Of a DNA stretch of 64,000 nucleotides, positions 58,107 to 64,000 are shown piece by piece. The stretch is taken from positions 1-64,000 of the forward strand of contig SVJR01000003.1 in assembly GCA_015068845.1 (NCBI GenBank). Direction: 5' to 3'. This DNA is from Oscillospiraceae bacterium (GTDB lineage: Bacteria; Bacillota; Clostridia; Monoglobales; Monoglobaceae). Each line of letters opens with the position of its first letter. Position 1 is the first letter of the stretch. A program made the position numbers and the translations under genes. The notes below the pieces were generated by a model. The model was not told the origin of the DNA. It saw only the letters and a list, made by a program, of their open reading frames with translations, and did not search any database.

Positions 58107-58589
58107 ATGAGAAAGGTAATTACAGCTATACTGCTGACAGCGATTCTGGTTATGAGCCAGCTTGCTGTTTTTGCATCGCCCGACACTATTGCAGCGGATA
58201 GCGCGGGCAATTCAAACGGATTGGTTGTTGTTACCAGACCGAAGAACCAGAAGGATTCAACCTTTGACAATGCCTATATAATTTCCGGCTACGGCAAGGA
58301 AGGCACAACTGTTACATTATACAGCTTTTCAGCGGTGGATGGAATTTATAAAAAGATTTACAATGAAACCCAGTTTGTTGACGAAAACGGCGTAGCTCAG
58401 AAGGTAAGTGTTGCATCCGAGGTCAAGATTGGAGCATCGGGGCTCTTTATGAACACAATTCCACTCAGCCAGGGTGTGAATGATGTTCTTGTCCGTGCTG
58501 AAAACGGTGACAAAATTCAGCTTATGAAGCTGTCACTTACAAAGTACAGCTACAATCTGTTTGACATAATCAAATCCCTGACAGACTAA
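58107..58589 (+). CDS. Secreted protein of unknown function
   Basis: 160-residue protein with a clear signal peptide (KVITAILLTAILVMSQLAVFA, about residues 3-23). The mature part has a beta-rich look: VVVTRPKNQKDSTFDNAYI near the start, then GYGKEGTTVTLYSF, a short Ig/CarboxypepD-like pattern, and PLSQGVNDVLVRAENGDK. This suggests a small Ig-like surface domain; I recognise no named family. An AAAGGAG ribosome site precedes the ATG. It ends before a terminator and is upstream of the yycH-like gene. Confidence 0.7.
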   Translation: MRKVITAILLTAILVMSQLAVFASPDTIAADSAGNSNGLVVVTRPKNQKDSTFDNAYIISGYGKEGTTVTLYSFSAVDGIYKKIYNETQFVDENGVAQKVSVASEVKIGASGLFMNTIPLSQGVNDVLVRAENGDKIQLMKLSLTKYSYNLFDIIKSLTD

Positions 58590-58645
58590 GCGATGGTTTT
58601 AGATACAGCGGTTGAGGTTGTGTAAAAAGTAAAATGCTTACATTG

Positions 58646-58674
58646 AGGACGACCCAAGCGGGTTGTCCTTTTTC
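58646..58674 (+). terminator. Terminator after the secreted protein gene
   Basis: AGGACGACCC (58646-58655) pairs with GGGTTGTCCT (58660-58669) with one mismatch and a 4-nt loop, followed by a T-rich run. The yycH-like gene starts 37 bp later. Confidence 0.8.
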
Positions 58675-58710
58675 TTTTGTATTATAGAAAAGCGGAAAGG
58701 AGCGGAAACA

Positions 58711-60156
58711 GTGCAAAAGCTGACACGAAACGAAAAGATTAAAATTACCGAACGGGCAAAAACTATTCTGATAGTTTTACTTGCCTGCAGCTGTCTTGCC
58801 TCGGGCTACTATGTCTTTGATATGTATCGTGATCTGGATGCTGTCCGCTCGTTCTGGCAAAGCTCTGACCCGGTTACGGCATTTGACGGCGGCCAGGCGA
58901 CTCCGGCGTCCCAGAATGCTCTCAGGTCGTTTTTGGAGCTGTCCGAGCCGGAGCTGATACTGGTTAACAAAGGGGATGCCAGAGGCGAAATCCCGACGGA
59001 CGATGATGCGTTTTCTGAAATCTCAGAGCTTGTGAACACGGCGGTAAAGGAGGCGTATTCAAGACCTGAATCGGAAATCGTTGTAACAGATATGGATGAA
59101 TGGAAAGCCTCGGTTGCGACCGATTCAATGTATGTCAGGTATGCCGGAGTACGCTCGACATCTTTTGAAGGCGAATTTTATAAGGCACCCCAAAATGCGC
59201 TTGCGTCCGTTGTTGATGTATACAACGAGGTGTCGATAGTTCCCAATGCAAAAAACGGGCAGTTGACGCTATACCTTCCCGACAAGGATTATAAGAATAT
59301 TGTTAAAATGAAATTTACAACTGCTGTGGCTGAAAAACTGGATTCGGTGATAAAAAACCGTCCCGGCATCAGTTCAAAGTCATATGTGTTTGCGTTCGAG
59401 ATTGGCCTTGATACCCGTCCTGAAAACGACGGGAAGCTTGCGCCGATGCTGGCGATTCCCACGACAGAAAAATCTATTAGGAACATCGTTGCAGAAGTGC
59501 CGAGAGTATACAAAACCGGACTCAATTTTATAAAAACAACAGACTTCACGATGGGGCTTATTGAGATATTCGGTTATAATCAGAACACCGTAAGACAGTA
59601 TGTAAACAGCGAAGATGTCCTGATATTTGTTGGTGAGACAGGGACTCTCAGCGTGTATCCTGAAGGCTATATTGAATATCGTGCCCTTGGTACAAACGAG
59701 GGTGTTGCACTTGAAAGTCAATCGGGCGCCGGGGTATACGGCGCAACTGCAGGACTTATAAATATGATTGATAGGATAAATGCGGTCAGCGGAGTGCTTC
59801 CGGAACTCAATGACGGCAAGCTTCGGATCGCCGCATTGCCGGTGATGGACGGTCAGACTTCGGCAATCAGAGTGGAATTTGACTATTATGTAGATGACTG
59901 CAGGGTAAACTTTTTAAATAGCCCTGCAATTACCGCAATAATCAATGATGGAGTTCTCACCGAACTTAAAATGCAGATTAAAACAGTTAAAAAGACCGAA
60001 AATGACACACATATGACAGCGTTGCTTGATGAGATAGACGAATTTGTTGGCAAAAATCCTCAGACAAAGCTTATAGATTATGCTAAAACAACATATAAGT
60101 TCAGCCAAAGCGGTGACGAACTTTCAGTAGAATGGGATATCCGGAAGGGAAATTAG
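58711..60156 (+). CDS. YycH-like two-component system accessory protein
   Basis: Predicted 481-residue protein with one N-terminal membrane helix (about residues 18-38) and a large extracellular part, the build of YycH (WalH), which modulates the WalK sensor kinase. Support comes from topology, length and the YycI-like gene beginning 1 bp after its stop. Sequence hallmarks are weak, so the call rests partly on the partner. GTG at 58711 is chosen because AAAGGAG lies 8 bp upstream. No walR or walK gene is in the neighbourhood. Confidence 0.65.
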   Translation: MQKLTRNEKIKITERAKTILIVLLACSCLASGYYVFDMYRDLDAVRSFWQSSDPVTAFDGGQATPASQNALRSFLELSEPELILVNKGDARGEIPTDDDAFSEISELVNTAVKEAYSRPESEIVVTDMDEWKASVATDSMYVRYAGVRSTSFEGEFYKAPQNALASVVDVYNEVSIVPNAKNGQLTLYLPDKDYKNIVKMKFTTAVAEKLDSVIKNRPGISSKSYVFAFEIGLDTRPENDGKLAPMLAIPTTEKSIRNIVAEVPRVYKTGLNFIKTTDFTMGLIEIFGYNQNTVRQYVNSEDVLIFVGETGTLSVYPEGYIEYRALGTNEGVALESQSGAGVYGATAGLINMIDRINAVSGVLPELNDGKLRIAALPVMDGQTSAIRVEFDYYVDDCRVNFLNSPAITAIINDGVLTELKMQIKTVKKTENDTHMTALLDEIDEFVGKNPQTKLIDYAKTTYKFSQSGDELSVEWDIRKGN

Positions 60157-60157
60157 A

Positions 60158-61000
60158 ATGGATTTAAGGCGTTTAAAGACAATTTTTATATTTGTTCTTG
60201 TTGCAATAAACATTATGTTTTTTGCGCTCATTAACAATGCCCTGAATTACGAGAAGGAAGAACGAAGAACAATGACCGAAAGCCTGACGGCGCTGCTGGC
60301 GAAGAATATGGTATATCTTCCGCAAAAACTTGAATTACCGGACTCTCCGGAAATTTCAGGATTTTATATTGAAAAAATGTTCGGCAGCAATGAGGAACTT
60401 GTCTCAAGATTTTTAGGCAGAAGTTATGAGGAGACTGAGCAGTATGTGTATACCGCATCCGCAGGTACACTTTATATAGAAGGTGACGAATTCAGATTTC
60501 ATAATGCCAATCCACAAACCCCTGTATCGGATTTCTCCGAGGAAAATATTCAGAAGGTCTGCCATAGTGAGATGAAGAGGCTCGGTATTCCCGATGCCCC
60601 GTATATATTCGGTGGAGTAAACTTCGTTGACGAGGGAATCCGTGCGATTTTTACAATGCAGCATCGTGATGATGTGTTCTTTGATGCGTATGTATCATTT
60701 GATATATCCGAAAAAGGTGTAACGGCAGTATCCGGCAGAAATCTTGTATCGGAGCTGACCGAAACAAACAGCAACGAAAAGTTTTATAGCATTATAAGCG
60801 TGCTTCCAGACCTTGTCCGGAATGACAGACTTGAAAAAAATGTTGCACACACGGTTGTGAGTATAAAATCGGGATACTATATCGGCAGTACGGCTGAAAG
60901 CTACCGTAATATTCTTGCGATACCGGTGTGGCAGATTGCAACCGACTCGGGGCATATACTCTATTATGACGCCCGTAACGGACAGTTTATTGATGAATAG
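60158..61000 (+). CDS. YycI-like two-component system accessory protein
   Basis: Predicted 280-residue protein beginning MDLRRLKTIFIFVLVAIN, the typical YycI (WalI) start: a short basic cytoplasmic tip and one membrane helix (about residues 7-27). The extracellular part includes the family-like FRFHNANPQTP and a C-terminal PVWQIATDSGHILYYDARNG stretch. YycI with YycH forms a complex that controls WalK. It starts 1 bp after the YycH-like gene. A bidirectional terminator follows. Confidence 0.78.
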   Translation: MDLRRLKTIFIFVLVAINIMFFALINNALNYEKEERRTMTESLTALLAKNMVYLPQKLELPDSPEISGFYIEKMFGSNEELVSRFLGRSYEETEQYVYTASAGTLYIEGDEFRFHNANPQTPVSDFSEENIQKVCHSEMKRLGIPDAPYIFGGVNFVDEGIRAIFTMQHRDDVFFDAYVSFDISEKGVTAVSGRNLVSELTETNSNEKFYSIISVLPDLVRNDRLEKNVAHTVVSIKSGYYIGSTAESYRNILAIPVWQIATDSGHILYYDARNGQFIDE

Positions 61001-61006
61001 AAAAAG

Positions 61007-61046
61007 GACCGACACTCCGCTTTTGGCGGAGCTGCCGGTCATTTTT
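61007..61046. terminator. Bidirectional terminator after the YycI-like gene
   Basis: GACCG (61007-61011) with CGGTC (61036-61040) and CTCCGC (61015-61020) with GCGGAG (61026-61031) build a two-part stem around a short loop. A T-run follows on the plus strand and the preceding A-run gives a T-run on the minus strand. Confidence 0.8.
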
Positions 61047-61182
61047 GATGCTTGTTTTTCCGCTTTCTTGCGGTTTCCAGGTATGATGGGATTTTTCGGG
61101 GTTTTCCGGTATCATTGTCCCGCGGTGTATCTTCAAAAAAATCGTAATCATCGTGTTTGTCGCCCAGTGGAATAAATTTCAC
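61039..61182 (-). CDS. Possible small basic protein, function unknown
   Basis: 47-residue reading frame: an acidic N-terminal half (KHDDYDFFEDTPRDND) and a basic C-terminal half (SYLETARKRKNKHQK). GTG start at 61182 with a GAAAGGTGAT ribosome site about 7 bp upstream; the stop codon is TGA in the shared terminator. It resembles small conserved hypothetical proteins but I recognise no family. It fills an otherwise gene-free 300-bp gap, convergent to the YycI-like gene and divergent from the TPR gene. Confidence 0.45.
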   Translation of the reverse strand: MKFIPLGDKHDDYDFFEDTPRDNDTGKPRKIPSYLETARKRKNKHQK

Positions 61183-61234
61183 GGTTTACATCACCTTTCT
61201 CAGAGGATAAAATGATTTATATTACATATTATGG

Positions 61235-61263
61235 TTGATTTTATAAAAAATATTCTGTATAAT
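61235..61263 (+). promoter_or_regulatory. Sigma-A promoter for the TPR protein gene
   Basis: -35 TTGATT (61235-61240), 17-bp spacer and perfect -10 TATAAT (61258-61263), 37 bp before the start codon. Confidence 0.75.
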
Positions 61264-61300
61264 ATATACAGGTTATTTCAAATGAGAAAGGACGATTTAA

Positions 61301-62032
61301 ATGCTTGCTTATATAACATTCATTGCATTGATTATTGTAATTTATCTGAGACGGGCTGAAATTCCGGCGTTTTATGCGAGAATTCAGTTTGGCAGAGGCA
61401 ATACAGACAAAGCGGTAAAATGGTTTTCAATTGCCAACCGTCTGGGTTCGCTCAAACCGGCGAGTATGATGTACTACGGCTATATTCTTCTACGCACCGG
61501 TGATATCAATACTGCCGAGCAGCTTCTCACCCATGCGTCTCTCAAAGCAAAAAAAGACCCTCTCAAAAAGCGTATCAAGGCGCTGCTTTCCCTTGCTGTG
61601 TGGAAGCGTGGCGACTTGGACAGTGCGATTGAGATGATGGAGGATGCCATCTATTCGGTAAAAGTAACAAGCTTTTATCAGAACCTCGGTCTTATGTATA
61701 ACCTCAAGGGCGACAGAAAAAAGGCCCTTGAATTCAATCTTGAAGCGTATGACTACAATTCGGACGATATGGTTATTATGGACAACCTTGCAGAAGCATA
61801 TGCACTTTGCGGCGAGACTGAAAAGGCAAAGGCCCAGTACGAAGCACTTCTCAAAAAAGAACCGCACTTCCCCGAACCCTACTACAATTACGGTTTACTT
61901 TTGATTGAAAAGGGTCAGAAGGAAAAAGGTCTTGATTTAATCCGTCAGTCGCTTGATAAGCGTTTTACATTTCTCAGCGTAAAGACCAAGGAAGAGGTCG
62001 AGGAACTTCTTGAAGAAAAAATGGCAGAATGA
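61301..62032 (+). CDS. Membrane-anchored TPR-repeat protein
   Basis: Predicted 243-residue protein. A hydrophobic N-terminal helix (about residues 3-20, AYITFIALIIVIYL) is followed by tetratricopeptide repeats across about residues 35-220. Examples are YYGYILLRTGDINTAEQLL, YQNLGLMYNLKGDRKKAL, MDNLAEAYALCGETEKAK and YNYGLLLIEKGQKEKGL. TPR arrays mediate protein-protein contacts; the partner is unknown. An AAAGGA ribosome site precedes the ATG. Its stop codon lies in a perfect 20-bp inverted repeat shared with the convergent DUF5662 gene. Confidence 0.85.
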   Translation: MLAYITFIALIIVIYLRRAEIPAFYARIQFGRGNTDKAVKWFSIANRLGSLKPASMMYYGYILLRTGDINTAEQLLTHASLKAKKDPLKKRIKALLSLAVWKRGDLDSAIEMMEDAIYSVKVTSFYQNLGLMYNLKGDRKKALEFNLEAYDYNSDDMVIMDNLAEAYALCGETEKAKAQYEALLKKEPHFPEPYYNYGLLLIEKGQKEKGLDLIRQSLDKRFTFLSVKTKEEVEELLEEKMAE

Positions 62033-62078
62033 ATAGCAATAACCCTCAGGCATATATTCCTGAGGGTTATTGCTATTC
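62031..62078. terminator. 20-bp perfect inverted repeat spanning both stop codons
   Basis: GAATAGCAATAACCCTCAGG (62031-62050) and its exact complement (62059-62078) with an 8-nt loop. It contains the last two bases of the TPR stop codon and the entire DUF5662 stop codon. There is no T-run on either side, so it may end or stabilise both mRNAs in an unusual way. Confidence 0.75.
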
Positions 62079-62603
62079 ATAGTCCTTGATTTTTCTGATA
62101 TGCCGGAATGCGGCGTTTTCCCCTTGCTCGGCAAGTATTATAAGCCAGCTTTCCAGAAGTGCCGAGGTTTCAGGGTGGATGGAGCGGTTTGCCATACCGC
62201 GCTGAAAGTATTCAAGCGGGTGTTGGTGTGTGTAATTTTTCCCTTGATAGATTTTGCTTGCCGCCATTCGGTCGCAGAACATTTCTTTTACAAATTTTAC
62301 AGGCATCCTGACAGGGCCGACCCGTTTTGTTTGGGGGTTGTAGTCAGTCCAGTATTCAAAATGATGGCGGTTTCTGCCCTTGTGGTGCATCCACGCCGAC
62401 GAGTAGCCATAGTTTTCACGCTCGGCTTCGTTAGGACTGCTTGTTCCTTTATAGAACCGTGCTCCGGGAACAAACTCGGCCATTGAATACTTTGAAAGGT
62501 CGTGAAGCAGACCCCGGAGCGGAATTCCTGCTTTCAGGCAATGAATAAAAACCTTGTGTTTGTGCCGTGTTATTGTGTAAAAATGACCGAATGCGTTTGA
62601 CAT
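62073..62603 (-). CDS. DUF5662 family protein
   Basis: Predicted 176-residue protein of family DUF5662. Hallmarks are the HC-GI-GLLHDLSKYS stretch (with the HDLSK motif), YKGTSSPNEAE and SSAWMHHKGRNRHHFEYW. The many conserved His and Asp residues, including HD and HH pairs, suggest a metal-dependent HD-like phosphohydrolase; this is inference, as the family function is unknown. The ATG at 62603 follows a GAGGA ribosome site and is preferred to two upstream in-frame starts without one. Confidence 0.85.
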   Translation of the reverse strand: MSNAFGHFYTITRHKHKVFIHCLKAGIPLRGLLHDLSKYSMAEFVPGARFYKGTSSPNEAERENYGYSSAWMHHKGRNRHHFEYWTDYNPQTKRVGPVRMPVKFVKEMFCDRMAASKIYQGKNYTHQHPLEYFQRGMANRSIHPETSALLESWLIILAEQGENAAFRHIRKIKDYE

Positions 62604-62671
62604 ATCTATATCCTCAATTCGAATTAAATTCATTTTGTGTTTATAGTATATCACAGATGTAAATAAAAATC

Positions 62672-62706
62672 AAACAACGGCTCAAAATTTTTTTGAGCCG
62701 TTGTTT
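62672..62706. terminator. Terminator between DUF5662 and the Cys-rich genes
   Basis: AAACAACGGCTCAAAA (62672-62687) and its exact complement (62691-62706) form a 16-bp stem with a 3-nt loop, with T-rich flanks. It ends leftward transcription from the Cys-rich microprotein genes. Confidence 0.88.
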
Positions 62707-62719
62707 TTGAATTCAGGAA

Positions 62720-62821
62720 TTAGCAGCCACAGCCACAGCCTGAGTTACCGTTATCACAGCAGCAACTGATGATGAGAATTAAAACGATTATCCAGAGACA
62801 GCTATTGTTACCGAAACACAT
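62720..62821 (-). CDS. Cys-rich microprotein B
   Basis: 33-residue protein: a short N-terminal tip (MCFGNNSC), one hydrophobic helix LWIIVLILIIS, then CCCDNGNSGCGCGC. Eight cysteines in 33 residues. A GGAGGTG ribosome site lies 8 bp before the ATG at 62821. It is a shorter paralogue of the next gene upstream, sharing the same order of parts and almost the same leader. Topology recalls YjcZ/spore-coat-type small proteins, but no family is certain. Confidence 0.65.
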   Translation of the reverse strand: MCFGNNSCLWIIVLILIISCCCDNGNSGCGCGC

Positions 62822-62862
62822 ACCGTGGGCACCTCCTTTCAAAACAAAATGGATGAAAGTCC

Positions 62863-63003
62863 TTAGTCGCAGCAGCAGTTGTTGTCGCGAGACGAAACAG
62901 TGTTGTAACCGTTGTCGCCGCCGCAACCGCAGCAACTGATAAGGAGAATGAGGATAATAATCCACCAGCAGTTATTACTTCCGCATCCACCGAAGCATCC
63001 CAT
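62863..63003 (-). CDS. Cys-rich microprotein A
   Basis: 46-residue protein: Gly/Cys-rich tip MGCFGGCGSNNC, a hydrophobic helix WWIIILILLIS, then CCGCGGDNG and a tail ending DNNCCCD. Nine cysteines. A GGAGGTG ribosome site lies 7 bp before the ATG at 63003. It is paralogous to microprotein B 41 bp downstream, with which it is probably co-transcribed; the terminator at 62672 follows. Function unknown; membrane or coat-associated metal binding is possible (inference). Confidence 0.68.
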   Translation of the reverse strand: MGCFGGCGSNNCWWIIILILLISCCGCGGDNGYNTVSSRDNNCCCD

Positions 63004-63081
63004 ACCTTAGCACCTCCCGATGAAATATTGATTCTTGAATTCATATTTATCCCGTGTTTCTTTCGAGCTTTTAATTTGTAA

Positions 63082-63097
63082 GTATAATGTATTATAC
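63082..63097. promoter_or_regulatory. Palindrome between the Cys-rich genes and tmk
   Basis: GTATAAT-GT-ATTATAC is a perfect 7+7 palindrome upstream of the Cys-rich genes. It contains TATAAT on both strands, so it could be a -10 element or an operator. Confidence 0.4.
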
Positions 63098-63158
63098 GGA
63101 GAATTTGAAAAGCTGTGATTTGTCCGCCCGGATATTTTTAAAATAAAATAACAATTTA

Positions 63159-63187
63159 TTGACGAAGTGGATATAATTTGCTAAAAT
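63159..63187 (+). promoter_or_regulatory. Sigma-A promoter for tmk
   Basis: -35 TTGACG (63159-63164), 17-bp spacer and -10 TAAAAT (63182-63187), 33 bp before the start codon. Confidence 0.75.
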
Positions 63188-63220
63188 GATTGTATTGAAA
63201 AATGCAAGGAGAAACTTAAA

Positions 63221-63844
63221 ATGCAAAGAGGTAAATTTATCGTATTTGAAGGTATAGATGGTAGCGGCAAAAGCACGCAGCTTAAGATGCTTGCCGATGT
63301 TTTGAGGGAAAAAGGTGTGAAATGCGTTGAAACACTTGAACCGACTTACGGCACGGTAGGCACGGTTCTTCACGATATACTTTCCGGCAAGGTCAAAGCC
63401 GACCCGAAGGTTACTGCGGCGCTCTTTGTGGCAGACAGGCTTGACCATCTGACCAATTCTGAAAAAGGCGTCCTTAAACTGCTGAACGAGGGCACTACTG
63501 TTATATGCGACCGATATTACTTTTCATCGTATGCGTATCAGAGTGTTGAGGTTCCGTCAGAGTGGGTAATCGATGCCAACAGACTGGCGGCAGAGACGCT
63601 CCGCCCGGACTGCACGATTTTCATAGATGTCAGCCCGAAGGTTGCAATGACGAGGATTTCCCAAAACCGTGAAACAACCGAGCTTTACGAGACAGAAGAG
63701 CGCCTGACTGCCGTTCGTGAAGGGTATATTAAGGCGTTTGAAAAGATGAAAAATGAAGAAAAAATCAAGATTTTTGACGGCGACAAAGCGATTGATGAGA
63801 TAGCGGAAGAAATTAAAGAATTTGTGGTTTCGGAGTTTTTTTAG
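63221..63844 (+). CDS. tmk: Thymidylate kinase
   Basis: Predicted 207-residue dTMP kinase making dTDP for DNA synthesis. Walker A is FEGIDGSGKSTQ (G11-S18 region). The DRY-like motif is VICDRYYFSSYAYQS, with TIFIDVSPKVAMTRI before the lid. An AAGGAGA ribosome site precedes the ATG. It carries its own promoter. Another promoter and gene start follow. Confidence 0.95.
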   Translation: MQRGKFIVFEGIDGSGKSTQLKMLADVLREKGVKCVETLEPTYGTVGTVLHDILSGKVKADPKVTAALFVADRLDHLTNSEKGVLKLLNEGTTVICDRYYFSSYAYQSVEVPSEWVIDANRLAAETLRPDCTIFIDVSPKVAMTRISQNRETTELYETEERLTAVREGYIKAFEKMKNEEKIKIFDGDKAIDEIAEEIKEFVVSEFF

Positions 63845-63893
63845 TTAATAGTTAAATTTATGACAAAAACCTCAAAAGAACGGCTGAAATTTC

Positions 63894-63923
63894 TTGACAA
63901 AAATACGGTTTTTGTGTTAGAAT
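63894..63923 (+). promoter_or_regulatory. Sigma-A promoter near the right edge
   Basis: Perfect -35 TTGACA (63894-63899), 18-bp spacer and -10 TAGAAT (63918-63923), preceding the partial gene at 63965. Confidence 0.65.
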
Positions 63924-63964
63924 ATATAGGTAGATTTACAGATGCTGCAGAGGGGCATTCTGGA

Positions 63965-64000
63965 ATGAAAGTTAAGAGTTTTTTGCGACTGACGGATAAA
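63965..64000 (+). CDS. Partial gene cut by the window edge
   Basis: The first 12 codons (MKVKSFLRLTDK) of a possible gene after a promoter and an AGAGGGG-type site. Too short to identify. Confidence 0.4.
   Translation, partial: MKVKSFLRLTDK

Overview
The window looks like chromosome from an anaerobic, endospore-forming, low-GC Gram-positive bacterium of the class Clostridia. The evidence is sporulation and germination genes (spoVT, spoIID, a spoVB-like flippase, a gerA-gerB-gerC operon, a CwlD-like amidase), a six-gene Rnf complex, pyruvate phosphate dikinase, YycH/YycI-like proteins, S-layer-homology (SLH) proteins, consensus sigma-A promoters and strong AGGAGG ribosome binding sites. The species cannot be named from the sequence alone. 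No rRNA, tRNA, CRISPR array, insertion sequence or intact prophage was seen.

Layout. 1-4.5 kb is an AT-richer accessory block: a macrolide-type glycosyltransferase, a cyclase-family hydrolase, two XRE regulators fused to metal-binding domains, and an isoprenylcysteine-methyltransferase-like membrane protein. It ends in a 424-bp gene-free stretch with a terminator and a degenerate palindromic repeat. 4.5-14.5 kb is housekeeping: spoVT, a DUF975 protein, RNase HI, iscS-iscU-mnmA (sulfur transfer to Fe-S clusters and tRNA), pcrA, a methyltransferase, a cold shock protein, hslO and a CPBP protease. 14.6-19.8 kb has a small XRE/zinc-ribbon divergent pair, then a leftward set: spoIID, a cytidylate-kinase-like gene, a spoVB-like gene and a GT-C-like membrane protein. 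19.9-26.9 kb runs rightward: rpsF-ssb-rpsR, an SLH amidase, a U32 peptidase and a 946-residue SLH surface protein. 27-32.7 kb is the leftward arginine operon argC-argJ-argB-argR-argD-argF, with ArgR-box-like sites at its promoter.

32.8-40.7 kb is the replication-origin type neighbourhood. The leftward rpmH-rnpA-yidD-yidC-jag block diverges from rightward dnaA. Here dnaA is followed by mnmE, a DnaD-like protein and a DnaC-like helicase loader, not by dnaN-recF-gyrB. 40.7-45.8 kb is rnfCDGEAB. 45.8-51.3 kb holds a small DUF6472 protein, ppdK, tadA, an HPr-like protein lacking the catalytic histidine, and mtaB. 51.1-55.2 kb is the gerA-B-C germination receptor with a small two-helix protein that may be a fourth subunit. 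55.4-64 kb holds a VanW/G5 wall protein, the CwlD-like amidase, a secreted protein, a YycH-YycI pair without walRK beside it, a TPR protein, a DUF5662 protein, two tandem Cys-rich microproteins, tmk and the first codons of another gene.

Most of the window is ordinary core genome. The least ordinary items are a helix-turn-helix protein fused to a desulfoferrodoxin/superoxide-reductase-like module (3.5-4.1 kb), the small two-helix protein in the germination operon, the tandem Cys-rich microproteins, and several cases where regulatory hairpins or promoters physically overlap. No wholly new multi-gene system could be demonstrated.
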